Part shown: positions 14,915 to 22,556 of the stretch, piece after piece
How positions within the stretch are numbered: position 1 is the first letter of the stretch
Layout of the letters: each line of letters begins with the position of its first letter
NCBI GenBank assembly: GCA_026387315.1
Contig: JAPLLY010000007.1
Span: forward strand, 1-64,000
DNA: 64,000 bases
DNA from: Candidatus Omnitrophota bacterium
GTDB taxonomy: Bacteria > Omnitrophota > Gorgyraeia > Gygaellales > Profunditerraquicolaceae
Direction of reading: 5' to 3'
Position numbers and translations under genes: made by a program
Notes under the pieces: model-generated
Told to the model about the DNA's origin: nothing
Seen by the model: the letters and a program-made list of their open reading frames with translations, nothing else
Database searches by the model: none

Positions 14915-15850
14915 ATGAAAATTGTCGTGGTTGGGCCGGGAGCGATGGGGTGCCTTTTTGCTGCTTTTTTGACTAAATCCAAAGAGGATGTCTGGCTCTT
15001 GGATAAGGATAAACAACGCTCCGCCAAGGTTAATGAGTGCGGAATTTCATTAGAAGGCTCAAGCGGCTGCTGGCAATCAAAACCAAAGGCTACCGCCAGG
15101 GTTGAGGATATTGGCAAGGCGGATTTAATACTTATCTGTGTTAAATCTTTTCATACTAAAGCCGCCATTGAACAGATTAAGCCGCTTCTGGGCCAGGACA
15201 CTAAAATTCTAACCCTGCAAAACGGAATCGGCAATATTGAAATCATCTCTGAGCTAGCCGGTGAAGAAAGAGTTATTGCCGGGGTAACCAATGAAGGCGC
15301 GACTCTAATGGATATCGGTAAAATTCGCCACGCCGGGCGCGGTGAGACGATTATCGGAGCGATTGACGGCAAAACCCCGGTTCAAATGCGCGCTATCCGC
15401 GAGGCCTTTAATAAAGCCGGATTTGAATGCAAAATGTCACGCGACATAAAAAGCCTGCTCTGGAGCAAATTAATCATTAACGTCGGAATCAACGCGTTGT
15501 CGGCAATTACGCGCCTGCCTAACGGCAAGCTTATAGAGTACGAAGGCACCAGAAGAATCTTAAGGGACGCGGTCACGGAGGCCGCGCGTATTACTAAGAG
15601 GAAACGTATAAAACTAATTTTTGATGACCCGTTGGCCAAAGTCGAAGCGGTTTGTGAAGGCACGCGGGACAATCTTTCTTCAATGCTTCAAGATGTATTA
15701 AGAAAAAGGCGCACCGAGGTTGACTTCATTAATGGAGTAATTGTGCGGTTAGGGCAAGAGCTGGGTATTGATGTGCCAACCAATAAGTTCCTTCTGGACC
15801 TGGTTAAAACCATTGAATCCAGCTACGCGCAATCAGCGCAAGAAACTTAA
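14915..15850 (+). CDS. panE: 2-dehydropantoate 2-reductase
   Basis: 311 residues of the ketopantoate reductase family. The N-terminal Rossmann motif KIVVVGPGAMGCLFAAFL binds NADPH. LICVKSFHTKAAIEQIKPLL and LTLQNGIGNIE are conserved. The C-terminal helical domain includes KLIINVGINALSAITRLPNG and SSMLQDVLRKRRTEVDFINGVIV, the latter the substrate-site block. It reduces ketopantoate to pantoate in coenzyme A synthesis. panB, the enzyme before it in the pathway, lies at 19399, which supports the role. GAAAGGAAG precedes the ATG. Confidence 0.88.
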   Translation: MKIVVVGPGAMGCLFAAFLTKSKEDVWLLDKDKQRSAKVNECGISLEGSSGCWQSKPKATARVEDIGKADLILICVKSFHTKAAIEQIKPLLGQDTKILTLQNGIGNIEIISELAGEERVIAGVTNEGATLMDIGKIRHAGRGETIIGAIDGKTPVQMRAIREAFNKAGFECKMSRDIKSLLWSKLIINVGINALSAITRLPNGKLIEYEGTRRILRDAVTEAARITKRKRIKLIFDDPLAKVEAVCEGTRDNLSSMLQDVLRKRRTEVDFINGVIVRLGQELGIDVPTNKFLLDLVKTIESSYAQSAQET

Positions 15851-15864
15851 AAACTTAAAAACTG

Positions 15865-16830
15865 ATGGCTTTTAGCCCAAAAATACGCAGATACTTAGTT
15901 GTTTTTTTAATTATCGGATGGAGCCTGGCTTTATTTAATTCTGCCCTGCGTTTTAATTCACTAAGATACCCGCTAAAAGCAAAACAACTTTACCGTGACA
16001 ATCGCCTTTTAATGGGTACATTTTGGGAGGTTACCTCGCCAAATAAACAAGCCGGCGCGATTGTTTTTTCAGAAGCCAGCCGGATTGAACAACTACTTAG
16101 TAAATATATCGCAACTAGTGAAATCTCCCGGCTTAATCGTTTAGGAAAATTAAAAGTAAGCGCGGATACGTTTTATATTATAAAAAAATCCCAGGAATTC
16201 TGCCGCCTTACTCAAGGAGCCTTTGATATCAGCGTTGCGCCGTTAGTGGATCTTTGGGGATTCACCAACCAAAAATTCCGGGTGCCCAGCGATGATAAAA
16301 TCCGCGCTGTTTTAAAGCTAATGGGAAGCGATAAAATTATTTTACATGAAAAAGATAGTGTGGTAGAATTCAGAATTCCGGGAACCCGGATTGACCTGGG
16401 GGCAATTGCCAAGGGGTTTGCCCTGGATTGCGCGGTCAAAAAGTTAAAAGAAAGCAAGATTGACAACTGCCTGATTAATGCCGGAGGCCAAGTTTACGCA
16501 TTAGGAGATAAATTCGGCCAAACCTGGAAAATCGCCATCCGGGGAGCGCGTAAATCTGAAATCGCCGGAACCCTGGAGCTAAAAAATAAATCCGCCTCTA
16601 CCAGCGGAGATTATCAGCAATATTTTTTAATTGGAAACAAACGCTATTGCCATATACTTAACCCTAAAACCGGCTATCCCGCAGAATCGGGAATTTCTTC
16701 AGTAACCGTGATTGCGGATAGCGGCCTGGAGGCGGACGCGCTTTCTACGTCAGTATTTGTTTTAGGTAAAGAAAAGGCAAAAGAGTTGGCAGCGAAATTT
16801 AACAACCTGGAAATTAAAATTACTGAATGA
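15865..16830 (+). CDS. apbE: FAD:protein FMN transferase (ApbE)
   Basis: 321 residues. An N-terminal membrane anchor (VVFLIIGWSLALFNSALRF) is followed by the ApbE core: LMGTFWEVTS, FDISVAPLVDLWGF, IDLGAIAKGFALDCAVKKLK, INAGGQVYALG, TSGDYQQYF, and RYCHILNPKTGYPAESGISSVTVIADSGLEADALSTSVFVLG. These are the FAD- and magnesium-binding motifs. ApbE covalently attaches FMN to Thr of exported redox proteins such as Rnf or Nqr subunits; no such target lies in this window. It overlaps the next gene by 4 bases. Confidence 0.92.
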   Translation: MAFSPKIRRYLVVFLIIGWSLALFNSALRFNSLRYPLKAKQLYRDNRLLMGTFWEVTSPNKQAGAIVFSEASRIEQLLSKYIATSEISRLNRLGKLKVSADTFYIIKKSQEFCRLTQGAFDISVAPLVDLWGFTNQKFRVPSDDKIRAVLKLMGSDKIILHEKDSVVEFRIPGTRIDLGAIAKGFALDCAVKKLKESKIDNCLINAGGQVYALGDKFGQTWKIAIRGARKSEIAGTLELKNKSASTSGDYQQYFLIGNKRYCHILNPKTGYPAESGISSVTVIADSGLEADALSTSVFVLGKEKAKELAAKFNNLEIKITE

Positions 16831-18119
16831 ACTGTCCACCTAAGAAGTTTATCTTCCTTTATTACATTATCAACCTAGCGGTAATTGATTCACTTACCGG
16901 GCATACGATCGGACGGGTTATTGATCTAGCCGCTTCGCTAAAAGAAATGTATCCTAAAGTAACCGGATTGATTATGCGTGATCGAAAAAATAATCGCAAG
17001 ATTTATCTGCCCTGGGGCAGTGTAAAAATGCTGGTAGAAGAGAAGGGAATTTTTATCGAAAATTTCCCGGCTGTCGCGCAAGAAGGGTTTAATCCGGCGG
17101 AAAATGAAATTCTGCTTAAAGAAACTTTTTGGGATAAACAGATCGTAGATATCCACGGCTCAAAGGTAGTCCGGGTCAATGACCTGCATCTTTTAAAAGA
17201 AGGTTTGAGCCTTTGGGTAGTACATATGGATATTGGAATCACCGGTTTACTGCGCAGATTAGGCGTGAGCAAAGTATTTGAGTTTATGATCAAACTCGTT
17301 TCATCGTATGAAATAAAAGACCGGATTATTTCCTGGAAATATGTTCAACCGATCAACGGCCCCATCGGCGCGGATGCCTTATCTTTAAAAGTGCATCACT
17401 CCAGGCTGGCGGAACTGCATCCGGCTGATATTGCTGATATCCTTATCGACCTAGGCACGGAAGAAAGATTAAATATTCTTAAGTCTATGGACAAGGTTAC
17501 CGCGGCTAACACAATTCAGGAACTCCCTTTAAAAATCCGCCTGCAGGTTGCCGAATTGCTTGATCAGAAACTTCTGGTTGAAATCATCAATGAAATGGCT
17601 ATCGATGAAGCGGTGGATTTATTTTCCCAGATGCCGATCAAGAAAATGAACCTATTATTTACCCGGCTGCCACCGGAAAAAGTCACGCAAATCTTAAATC
17701 TGCTCGGCCATGCCAACGATATTGCCGGTAGTATTATGAATACCGATTTTATTTGCATCCGGCAGACAATGTCCGCGGCGGAGGCTTTAGAAAAAACCAA
17801 GAAAGAATCAAGCCGTAAGAAAGAATCATATTATATTTATGTGCTCGATGATTTAGATTCGCTGGTGGGAGTAGTAACTTTACAGCAACTGTTGATTATG
17901 CCGCCAGAAAAAATTATCTCTGAATTCATGCGCAAACGTATCGCTAAGGTAAAAATCAAAACTAAAATTAATGATGTGGCGGAAGTTTTTTATAAATATG
18001 ACTTTACGGTTGTGCCGGTAATTGATAAATTAGGAAAAATTCAGGGGATAATTACGATGAAGGATGCCTTCGAATCAGTATTTCATCAGATCCGTAAAAA
18101 AACGGAACAAACACAATGA
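16827..18119 (+). CDS. PRC-barrel/MgtE-N/CBS regulatory protein
   Basis: 430 residues, soluble, no membrane helices. It begins with a PRC-barrel-like region (VIDSLTGHTIGRVIDLAA...KIYLPWGSVKML). A second such segment follows, then an MgtE N-terminal helical superhelix (LHPADIADILIDLGTEERLNILKSM...VDLFSQMPIKKMNLLFTRLP) and a C-terminal pair of CBS domains (SYYIYVLDDLDSLVGVVTLQQLL and FTVVPVIDKLGKIQGIITMKD). In MgtE these parts sense cytoplasmic magnesium and gate the channel, but here the channel itself is missing. The gene overlaps an Nramp-type transporter gene by 4 bases. It is probably a separate regulatory subunit for that transporter. Confidence 0.82.
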   Translation: MNCPPKKFIFLYYIINLAVIDSLTGHTIGRVIDLAASLKEMYPKVTGLIMRDRKNNRKIYLPWGSVKMLVEEKGIFIENFPAVAQEGFNPAENEILLKETFWDKQIVDIHGSKVVRVNDLHLLKEGLSLWVVHMDIGITGLLRRLGVSKVFEFMIKLVSSYEIKDRIISWKYVQPINGPIGADALSLKVHHSRLAELHPADIADILIDLGTEERLNILKSMDKVTAANTIQELPLKIRLQVAELLDQKLLVEIINEMAIDEAVDLFSQMPIKKMNLLFTRLPPEKVTQILNLLGHANDIAGSIMNTDFICIRQTMSAAEALEKTKKESSRKKESYYIYVLDDLDSLVGVVTLQQLLIMPPEKIISEFMRKRIAKVKIKTKINDVAEVFYKYDFTVVPVIDKLGKIQGIITMKDAFESVFHQIRKKTEQTQ

Positions 18120-19396
18120 AGGTTTGGGATAAAATTAAAGAAAAACCGATAGCCAGAAACCTGATCATCTTTCTGGCTGTCCTGGGTCCGGGAATTGTCA
18201 CCGGCAGCGTAGATAATGACGCCGGAGGAATTACCACCTATTCGGTTGCCGGGGCAATTTTTGGCTATAAACTTTTATGGACACTGATCCCGTCTTTTAT
18301 AATTTTAGCCGTAGTCCAGGAGATGAATGCCAGAATGGGGATTGTTACCGGCAAAGGCCTGGCTGACCTGATTCGGGAAAACTTCGGGGTAAAAATTACT
18401 TTTTTTATATTCTTAGGCTTGCTGGCCGCGGATATTGGAAATACAGCCACGGAATTCGCCGGTGTCGCCGGAAGTATGGATATCTTTGGGATAAGTAAAT
18501 ATATTTGCGTGCCTTTAACCGCGCTTGCCGTTTGGATACTGGTAGTCAAAGGGAATTATAAAACCACGGAAAGAATATTTTTACTTTTTAGTTTTTGTTT
18601 ATTATCCTATATCGTTTCGGCGATACTGGCTAAGCCGGACTGGGGGCAAATCGCGTCAGCTTTTATAAAACCAACCATGCAAATAAATAAAGAATACTTG
18701 GGTATGGTTTTAGGTATCGTCGGTACTACTATTGCTCCCTGGATGCAATTCTATATGCAATCGGCGGTTATCGAAAAACGCATCAAAATCCAAGATTATA
18801 AATTTGTGGTAGTAGACGTAATTATCGGCTGTGTGGCCACGGTGGTCGTGGCATTTTTCATTATTGTCGCCTGCGCGGCAACTTTACATCAGAACGGGAT
18901 AGTGATTAACGAAGCCCGCGACGCGGCAGTAGCATTAAAACCCTTTGCCGGCATATTCGCCTCACAGCTTTTTGCCTTTGGATTATTTGTGGCTTCCGTA
19001 TTTTCCGCGACCATTCTTCCCTTGGCCACGGCGTTTTATGTCTGCGAGGCATTTGGTTTTGAAGCCGGAATCAATAAAAAAATAAATGAGGCCCCGCAAT
19101 TCTACGCGCTATTTACTTTTATCATCCTGACCTCAACAATTATAATTCTTATACCTAATGCTCCGCTGATCGCCATAACCATCTGGTCGCAGATTATCAA
19201 TGCCATGCTGCTTCCGGTGGTGCTTATCTCAATGATCACCATGGTGAATAATAAAAAAATTATGGGAAAATACACGAATAATAATTTTCAGAATACTGTG
19301 GGATGGTCAACTACCGTGGTTCTCATCGGGCTGACGATTATGCTGATATTTTCACCACTAGCAAGTTATCTGCATAAGTTTTTCTTTTTTAAATAA
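18116..19396 (+). CDS. Nramp-family divalent metal transporter
   Basis: 426 residues with about eleven transmembrane helices. The start resembles Nramp proteins (GPGIVTGSVDNDAGGITTYS, then the VVQEMNARMGIVTGKGLADLIRENFG loop, which matches the family block with Q-E-M-x-A-R). Two metal-site motifs deviate: TM1 reads DNDAGG rather than DPGN, and TM6 reads IAPWMQFYMQS where canonical members have a Met-Pro-His-type motif. It is therefore a diverged subgroup whose metal may not be Mn/Fe. The coupled MgtE-N/CBS gene suggests magnesium-responsive control, but the substrate is unproven. Confidence 0.82.
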   Translation: MKVWDKIKEKPIARNLIIFLAVLGPGIVTGSVDNDAGGITTYSVAGAIFGYKLLWTLIPSFIILAVVQEMNARMGIVTGKGLADLIRENFGVKITFFIFLGLLAADIGNTATEFAGVAGSMDIFGISKYICVPLTALAVWILVVKGNYKTTERIFLLFSFCLLSYIVSAILAKPDWGQIASAFIKPTMQINKEYLGMVLGIVGTTIAPWMQFYMQSAVIEKRIKIQDYKFVVVDVIIGCVATVVVAFFIIVACAATLHQNGIVINEARDAAVALKPFAGIFASQLFAFGLFVASVFSATILPLATAFYVCEAFGFEAGINKKINEAPQFYALFTFIILTSTIIILIPNAPLIAITIWSQIINAMLLPVVLISMITMVNNKKIMGKYTNNNFQNTVGWSTTVVLIGLTIMLIFSPLASYLHKFFFFK

Positions 19397-19398
19397 AA

Positions 19399-20235
19399 AT
19401 GAGCGATAAAACTACAGTTGAGTTGATTGTTTCCTTAAAAAACAAACGTAAGATTACCATGCTGACGGCCTATGATTATTCTATGGCGTGCCTGGTGGAT
19501 AAAGCCGGAATTGATATAATCCTAGTCGGTGATTCTTTGGCGAATGTTGTGTTGGGCCTGGAATCCACCACTGGAGTGGGAATGCCGGAAATGCTGCACC
19601 ATACCAAAGCGGTAAACCGAGCGGTAAAAAACGCCTTGTTGATCGCTGATATGCCGTATAGCTCTTACCAGCTTAACCCTAATGAGTGCGTGATTAATGC
19701 TCAGAGATTTATCACCGAGGCAGGCTGCCAGGCAGTTAAGCTAGAATGGTTTGATAATTGCCCGAAGGTAACTGAACAAATTGTTCAGGCGCAAATCCCA
19801 GTGATGGGCCATATCGGGTTAACTCCGCAGACCGCGGATAAGATCGGTGGTTTTAAGTGCCAAGGAAAAGATGCCCAAACCGCTAAACGCTTGATTGATC
19901 AGGCGCAGGAGCTGGAAAAAAAAGGATGTTTTGCCATTGTCTTAGAGTGCCTGCCGGATAAGGTTGCTGAACTGATTACTAAAAAAATAAAAATTCCTAC
20001 CATCGGTATTGGCGCGGGAATTCATTGTGACGGACAGGTCCTGGTAATTAATGACATGCTTGGCCTGTTTGAGCGTTATACCCCAAAATTTGTCAAAAAA
20101 TATGCTAATCTTTCTCCCTTAATATTAGAAGCCGTCCAGAATTTTAAAAATGAGGTTATTCAGGAAAAATTTCCCGCCCCCGGGCATTCTTTTATAATCA
20201 AAGAAGAGGAGCTGAAGAAGGTTAATGGCTGCTAA
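19399..20235 (+). CDS. panB: 3-methyl-2-oxobutanoate hydroxymethyltransferase
   Basis: 278 residues with all PanB landmarks: ITMLTAYDYSMACLVDKAGIDIILVGDSLANVVLGLEST, the HTKAV block, DMPYSSYQ, AVKLEW, VMGHIGLTPQ, and TIGIGAGIHCDGQVLVINDMLG. It transfers a hydroxymethyl group from methylene-tetrahydrofolate to ketoisovalerate to make ketopantoate. The product is the substrate of the PanE-like reductase encoded 4.5 kb upstream. It is two bases after the transporter stop and overlaps the next gene by 11 bases. Confidence 0.95.
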   Translation: MSDKTTVELIVSLKNKRKITMLTAYDYSMACLVDKAGIDIILVGDSLANVVLGLESTTGVGMPEMLHHTKAVNRAVKNALLIADMPYSSYQLNPNECVINAQRFITEAGCQAVKLEWFDNCPKVTEQIVQAQIPVMGHIGLTPQTADKIGGFKCQGKDAQTAKRLIDQAQELEKKGCFAIVLECLPDKVAELITKKIKIPTIGIGAGIHCDGQVLVINDMLGLFERYTPKFVKKYANLSPLILEAVQNFKNEVIQEKFPAPGHSFIIKEEELKKVNGC

Positions 20236-20941
20236 ACGTTTCGCCAAAATCTCCAGCCGCGCAATATTATTAATTTTCGCCCTGGCATTCATTATTAAAT
20301 TTGCCGGGCCGAATATTTTAAGGCAATATATCAGCTCTGGTATCGGTGACTGTAAAACTACCCCGATATTGTGCAGGCAGCCGCAAGAAAAACTTTTTTT
20401 ACCTGAAATTAACCCGGAATATTTAGGTACTTTAGTCCCGCAAAAATTCCCTAAAATGTCCATCTCTGTTCCTAAGGGCTTTACCCTGGTGCAGGAATTA
20501 ATTAAAAAAGTTTACTACAAAAAAAGGCATGCGAATAATCACGCAGTAATTTATCTTCTGCGCCAAGAACCCAATGCTTTTATCAAGCTTTACCCTGATG
20601 TACAAAAACAGGGAATCAGGGATAATTACGAATTCATGCGCAGGCTTATGTACGCTAACCTTGAAAAGCTAGAAAACATTACTGACGCTTTCTTCGTGAT
20701 TATGAAAAGTGTGTTTACTCCAGATATAGGAAACCAAAGTACTGCCGAAATGATTAAATTCCAACTCCACGATTTAAAAGGTTTCATTAACTACTCCCTG
20801 GCTAAACCTGCCAATTATTTTGATTGCAATGTTTCTGATGAGGCTGGAAATTTCTTTAAGGTATATATAAAAGATACTGGCGCGCGCCTAGACCTAAATA
20901 ATGTATTCGCGATAATTTCTACGCTTAAGCCGGTTAATTAA
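20225..20941 (+). CDS. Membrane-anchored protein of unknown function
   Basis: Not recognised. 238 residues with one N-terminal transmembrane segment (ILLIFALAFIIKFA, residues 13-30) and a mixed alpha/beta extracytoplasmic region of about 200 residues. The motif-like FPKMSISVPKGFTLVQELIKKVYYKKRHA is basic. The C-terminal part (DLKGFINYSLAKPANYFDCNVSDEAGNFFKVYIKDTGARLDLNNVFAIISTLKP) reads like a small lipoprotein-type beta domain. It starts inside the end of panB, so it is probably co-transcribed, and a composite repeat follows it. No function is proposed. Confidence 0.6.
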   Translation: MAAKRFAKISSRAILLIFALAFIIKFAGPNILRQYISSGIGDCKTTPILCRQPQEKLFLPEINPEYLGTLVPQKFPKMSISVPKGFTLVQELIKKVYYKKRHANNHAVIYLLRQEPNAFIKLYPDVQKQGIRDNYEFMRRLMYANLEKLENITDAFFVIMKSVFTPDIGNQSTAEMIKFQLHDLKGFINYSLAKPANYFDCNVSDEAGNFFKVYIKDTGARLDLNNVFAIISTLKPVN

Positions 20942-20946
20942 AACAC

Positions 20947-21033
20947 GGGGACGGTTCTGTTTTTCCTTGATTTATATACGTAGACCTACGCGGTCTACAT
21001 AGATGTAGACCGCGTAGGTCTACGTGGTTCGTG
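20947..21033. repeat. Composite repeat with long palindrome, copy B
   Basis: Second copy of the unit at 14783: a GGGGACGGTTCTGTTTTTCC half-repeat, TTGATTTA, then an inverted repeat at 20978-21025 (half-site ACGTAGACCTACGCGGTCTA, centre CATAGATG) and trailing GTGGTTCG. The two copies differ at a few bases, mostly in places that leave the stem intact. The rest of the 21034-21104 stretch before glyS is AT-rich and shows no clear promoter. Confidence 0.85.
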
Positions 21034-21104
21034 CGTGATTTAAATTTCGTAGAGCGAGGATTTAGCTTGCTTTTTAGGCTAGATTATGCTAAAAATATAA
21101 AATT

Positions 21105-22409
21105 ATGGTAGAAACTTTAATGGATAAAATTGTTTCTTTGTGCAAACGCCGGGGATTTATTTTTCAAGGCAGCGAAATTTACGGCGGGCTGGCCAATACT
21201 TGGGATTACGGGCCTTACGGAGTAGAATTAAAAAATAACCTTAAACGCGCCTGGTGGAAAGCTAATGTTCAGGAGCGCGATGATATCTTAGGTATGGACT
21301 GCGCTATCCTTATGCATCCTGGGGTCTGGGAAGCTAGCGGGCACGCGCATAATTTTTTTGATTTAAAGAGCGACTGCAGAAACTGCAAAAAACGTTTTAA
21401 GAGTGCTAACCTTAAGGATATCACCAAATGCCCTGAATGCGCGGGCTCGCTTACCGAAGCCCGGCCATTTAATCTTATGTTTAAGACTTACCAGGGGCCG
21501 GTTGAAGAGGCCGGAAACCAAATCTACCTGCGGCCGGAAACAGCGCAGGGCATGTTTGTTAATTTCCTAAATATCCTGGACTCCCGCCATCCCAAACTTC
21601 CTTTTGGCCTGGCTCAAATCGGTAAATCATTCCGCAATGAAATAACTCCGGGAAATTTTACTTTCCGCACCCGCGAATTCGAACAGATGGAAATTGAGTA
21701 TTTTTGCCGTCCTGAAGACGCGGATAGAATTTATGAAGAATGGGTAGGGGAGCGATTTAATTGGTACCTAAACCTCGGAGTAAAAAAAGAAAACTTGCGT
21801 AAACGCGAACACGCAAAAGACGAGCTGGCTCATTATGCTAAAGGTTGCACGGACATAGAATATAATTTTCCGTTTGGTTGGAACGAACTAGAAGGAATTG
21901 CTAACCGCGCGGATTTTGACCTTAGGCAACATTCTAAATCTAGCGGCAAAGAATTAGTTTATTTTGATGATCAAAAAAAAGAAAGGTTCTTTCCTTATAT
22001 AATTGAACCTTCTGGCGGAGTAGATAGAAGCGTTTTAGCGATATTAGTTGATGCCTATCATGAAGAAAAAGTTAAAGAAGGCACCCGTGTAGTTTTAAAG
22101 TTAAATAAAGAACTATCTCCAATAAAGGTCGCGGTGTTGCCGCTTTTAAGAAACAGGCCAGAGATTGTAGAGTTAGCAAAAAAAATTTCGAGCGGCCTAA
22201 AAAAATCTATTGTTACAGTTTACGATGATACCGGTTCCATTGGCAAACTCTACCGCCGGCAAGACGAAGTAGGCACGCTCTACTGCGTAACCGTAGATGT
22301 GCAGACATTGGAAGATAAGCAAGTAACCGTGCGCGACCGCGACACGATGCTGCAGGAAAGAATTAATATTGAAAGATTAAAAGATTATCTGGGTGAGAAA
22401 TTAACGTAG
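21105..22409 (+). CDS. glyQS: Glycyl-tRNA synthetase, eukaryotic/archaeal type
   Basis: 434 residues of the single-chain (alpha-2) class IIa GlyRS rather than the bacterial alpha2-beta2 type. Conserved parts are KRRGFIFQGSEIYGGLANTWDYGPYGVELKNNLKRAWW, VWEASGHAHNFFDLKSDCRNCKKRF (a zinc-type Cys pair, plus CPEC), RPETAQGMFVNF, FGLAQIGKSFRNEITPGNFTFRTREFEQMEIEYF, and IIEPSGGVDRSVLAIL (motif 3). A C-terminal anticodon-binding domain follows. Two starts (21105, 21120) are possible; the first is used. This form of GlyRS occurs in many bacterial phyla. Confidence 0.93.
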   Translation: MVETLMDKIVSLCKRRGFIFQGSEIYGGLANTWDYGPYGVELKNNLKRAWWKANVQERDDILGMDCAILMHPGVWEASGHAHNFFDLKSDCRNCKKRFKSANLKDITKCPECAGSLTEARPFNLMFKTYQGPVEEAGNQIYLRPETAQGMFVNFLNILDSRHPKLPFGLAQIGKSFRNEITPGNFTFRTREFEQMEIEYFCRPEDADRIYEEWVGERFNWYLNLGVKKENLRKREHAKDELAHYAKGCTDIEYNFPFGWNELEGIANRADFDLRQHSKSSGKELVYFDDQKKERFFPYIIEPSGGVDRSVLAILVDAYHEEKVKEGTRVVLKLNKELSPIKVAVLPLLRNRPEIVELAKKISSGLKKSIVTVYDDTGSIGKLYRRQDEVGTLYCVTVDVQTLEDKQVTVRDRDTMLQERINIERLKDYLGEKLT

Positions 22410-22433
22410 CTAATGCTAAAAAACCCTCTTTTC

Positions 22434-22516
22434 GTCATCCTGAGGAGCGAAGCGACGAAGGATCTCAAGAGATTCTTCGTCGAGGCTTCGCCTCTCCTCA
22501 GAATGACGGCGGGCGG
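22434..22516. repeat. Dispersed hairpin repeat (CGTCATCCTGAGG type)
   Basis: Near-perfect inverted repeat: CGTCATCCTGAGGAGCGAAG pairs with CTTCGCCTCTCCTCAGAATGACG around GACGAAGGATCTC/GAGATTCTTCGTC. It is a different sequence family from the TCATTGCGAGG repeats, though of similar style. It separates glyQS from ppdK. Confidence 0.8.
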
Positions 22517-22556
22517 GGAAATCGGATTTAATCGGAAATGGAGGGTTTAAAAAGTA

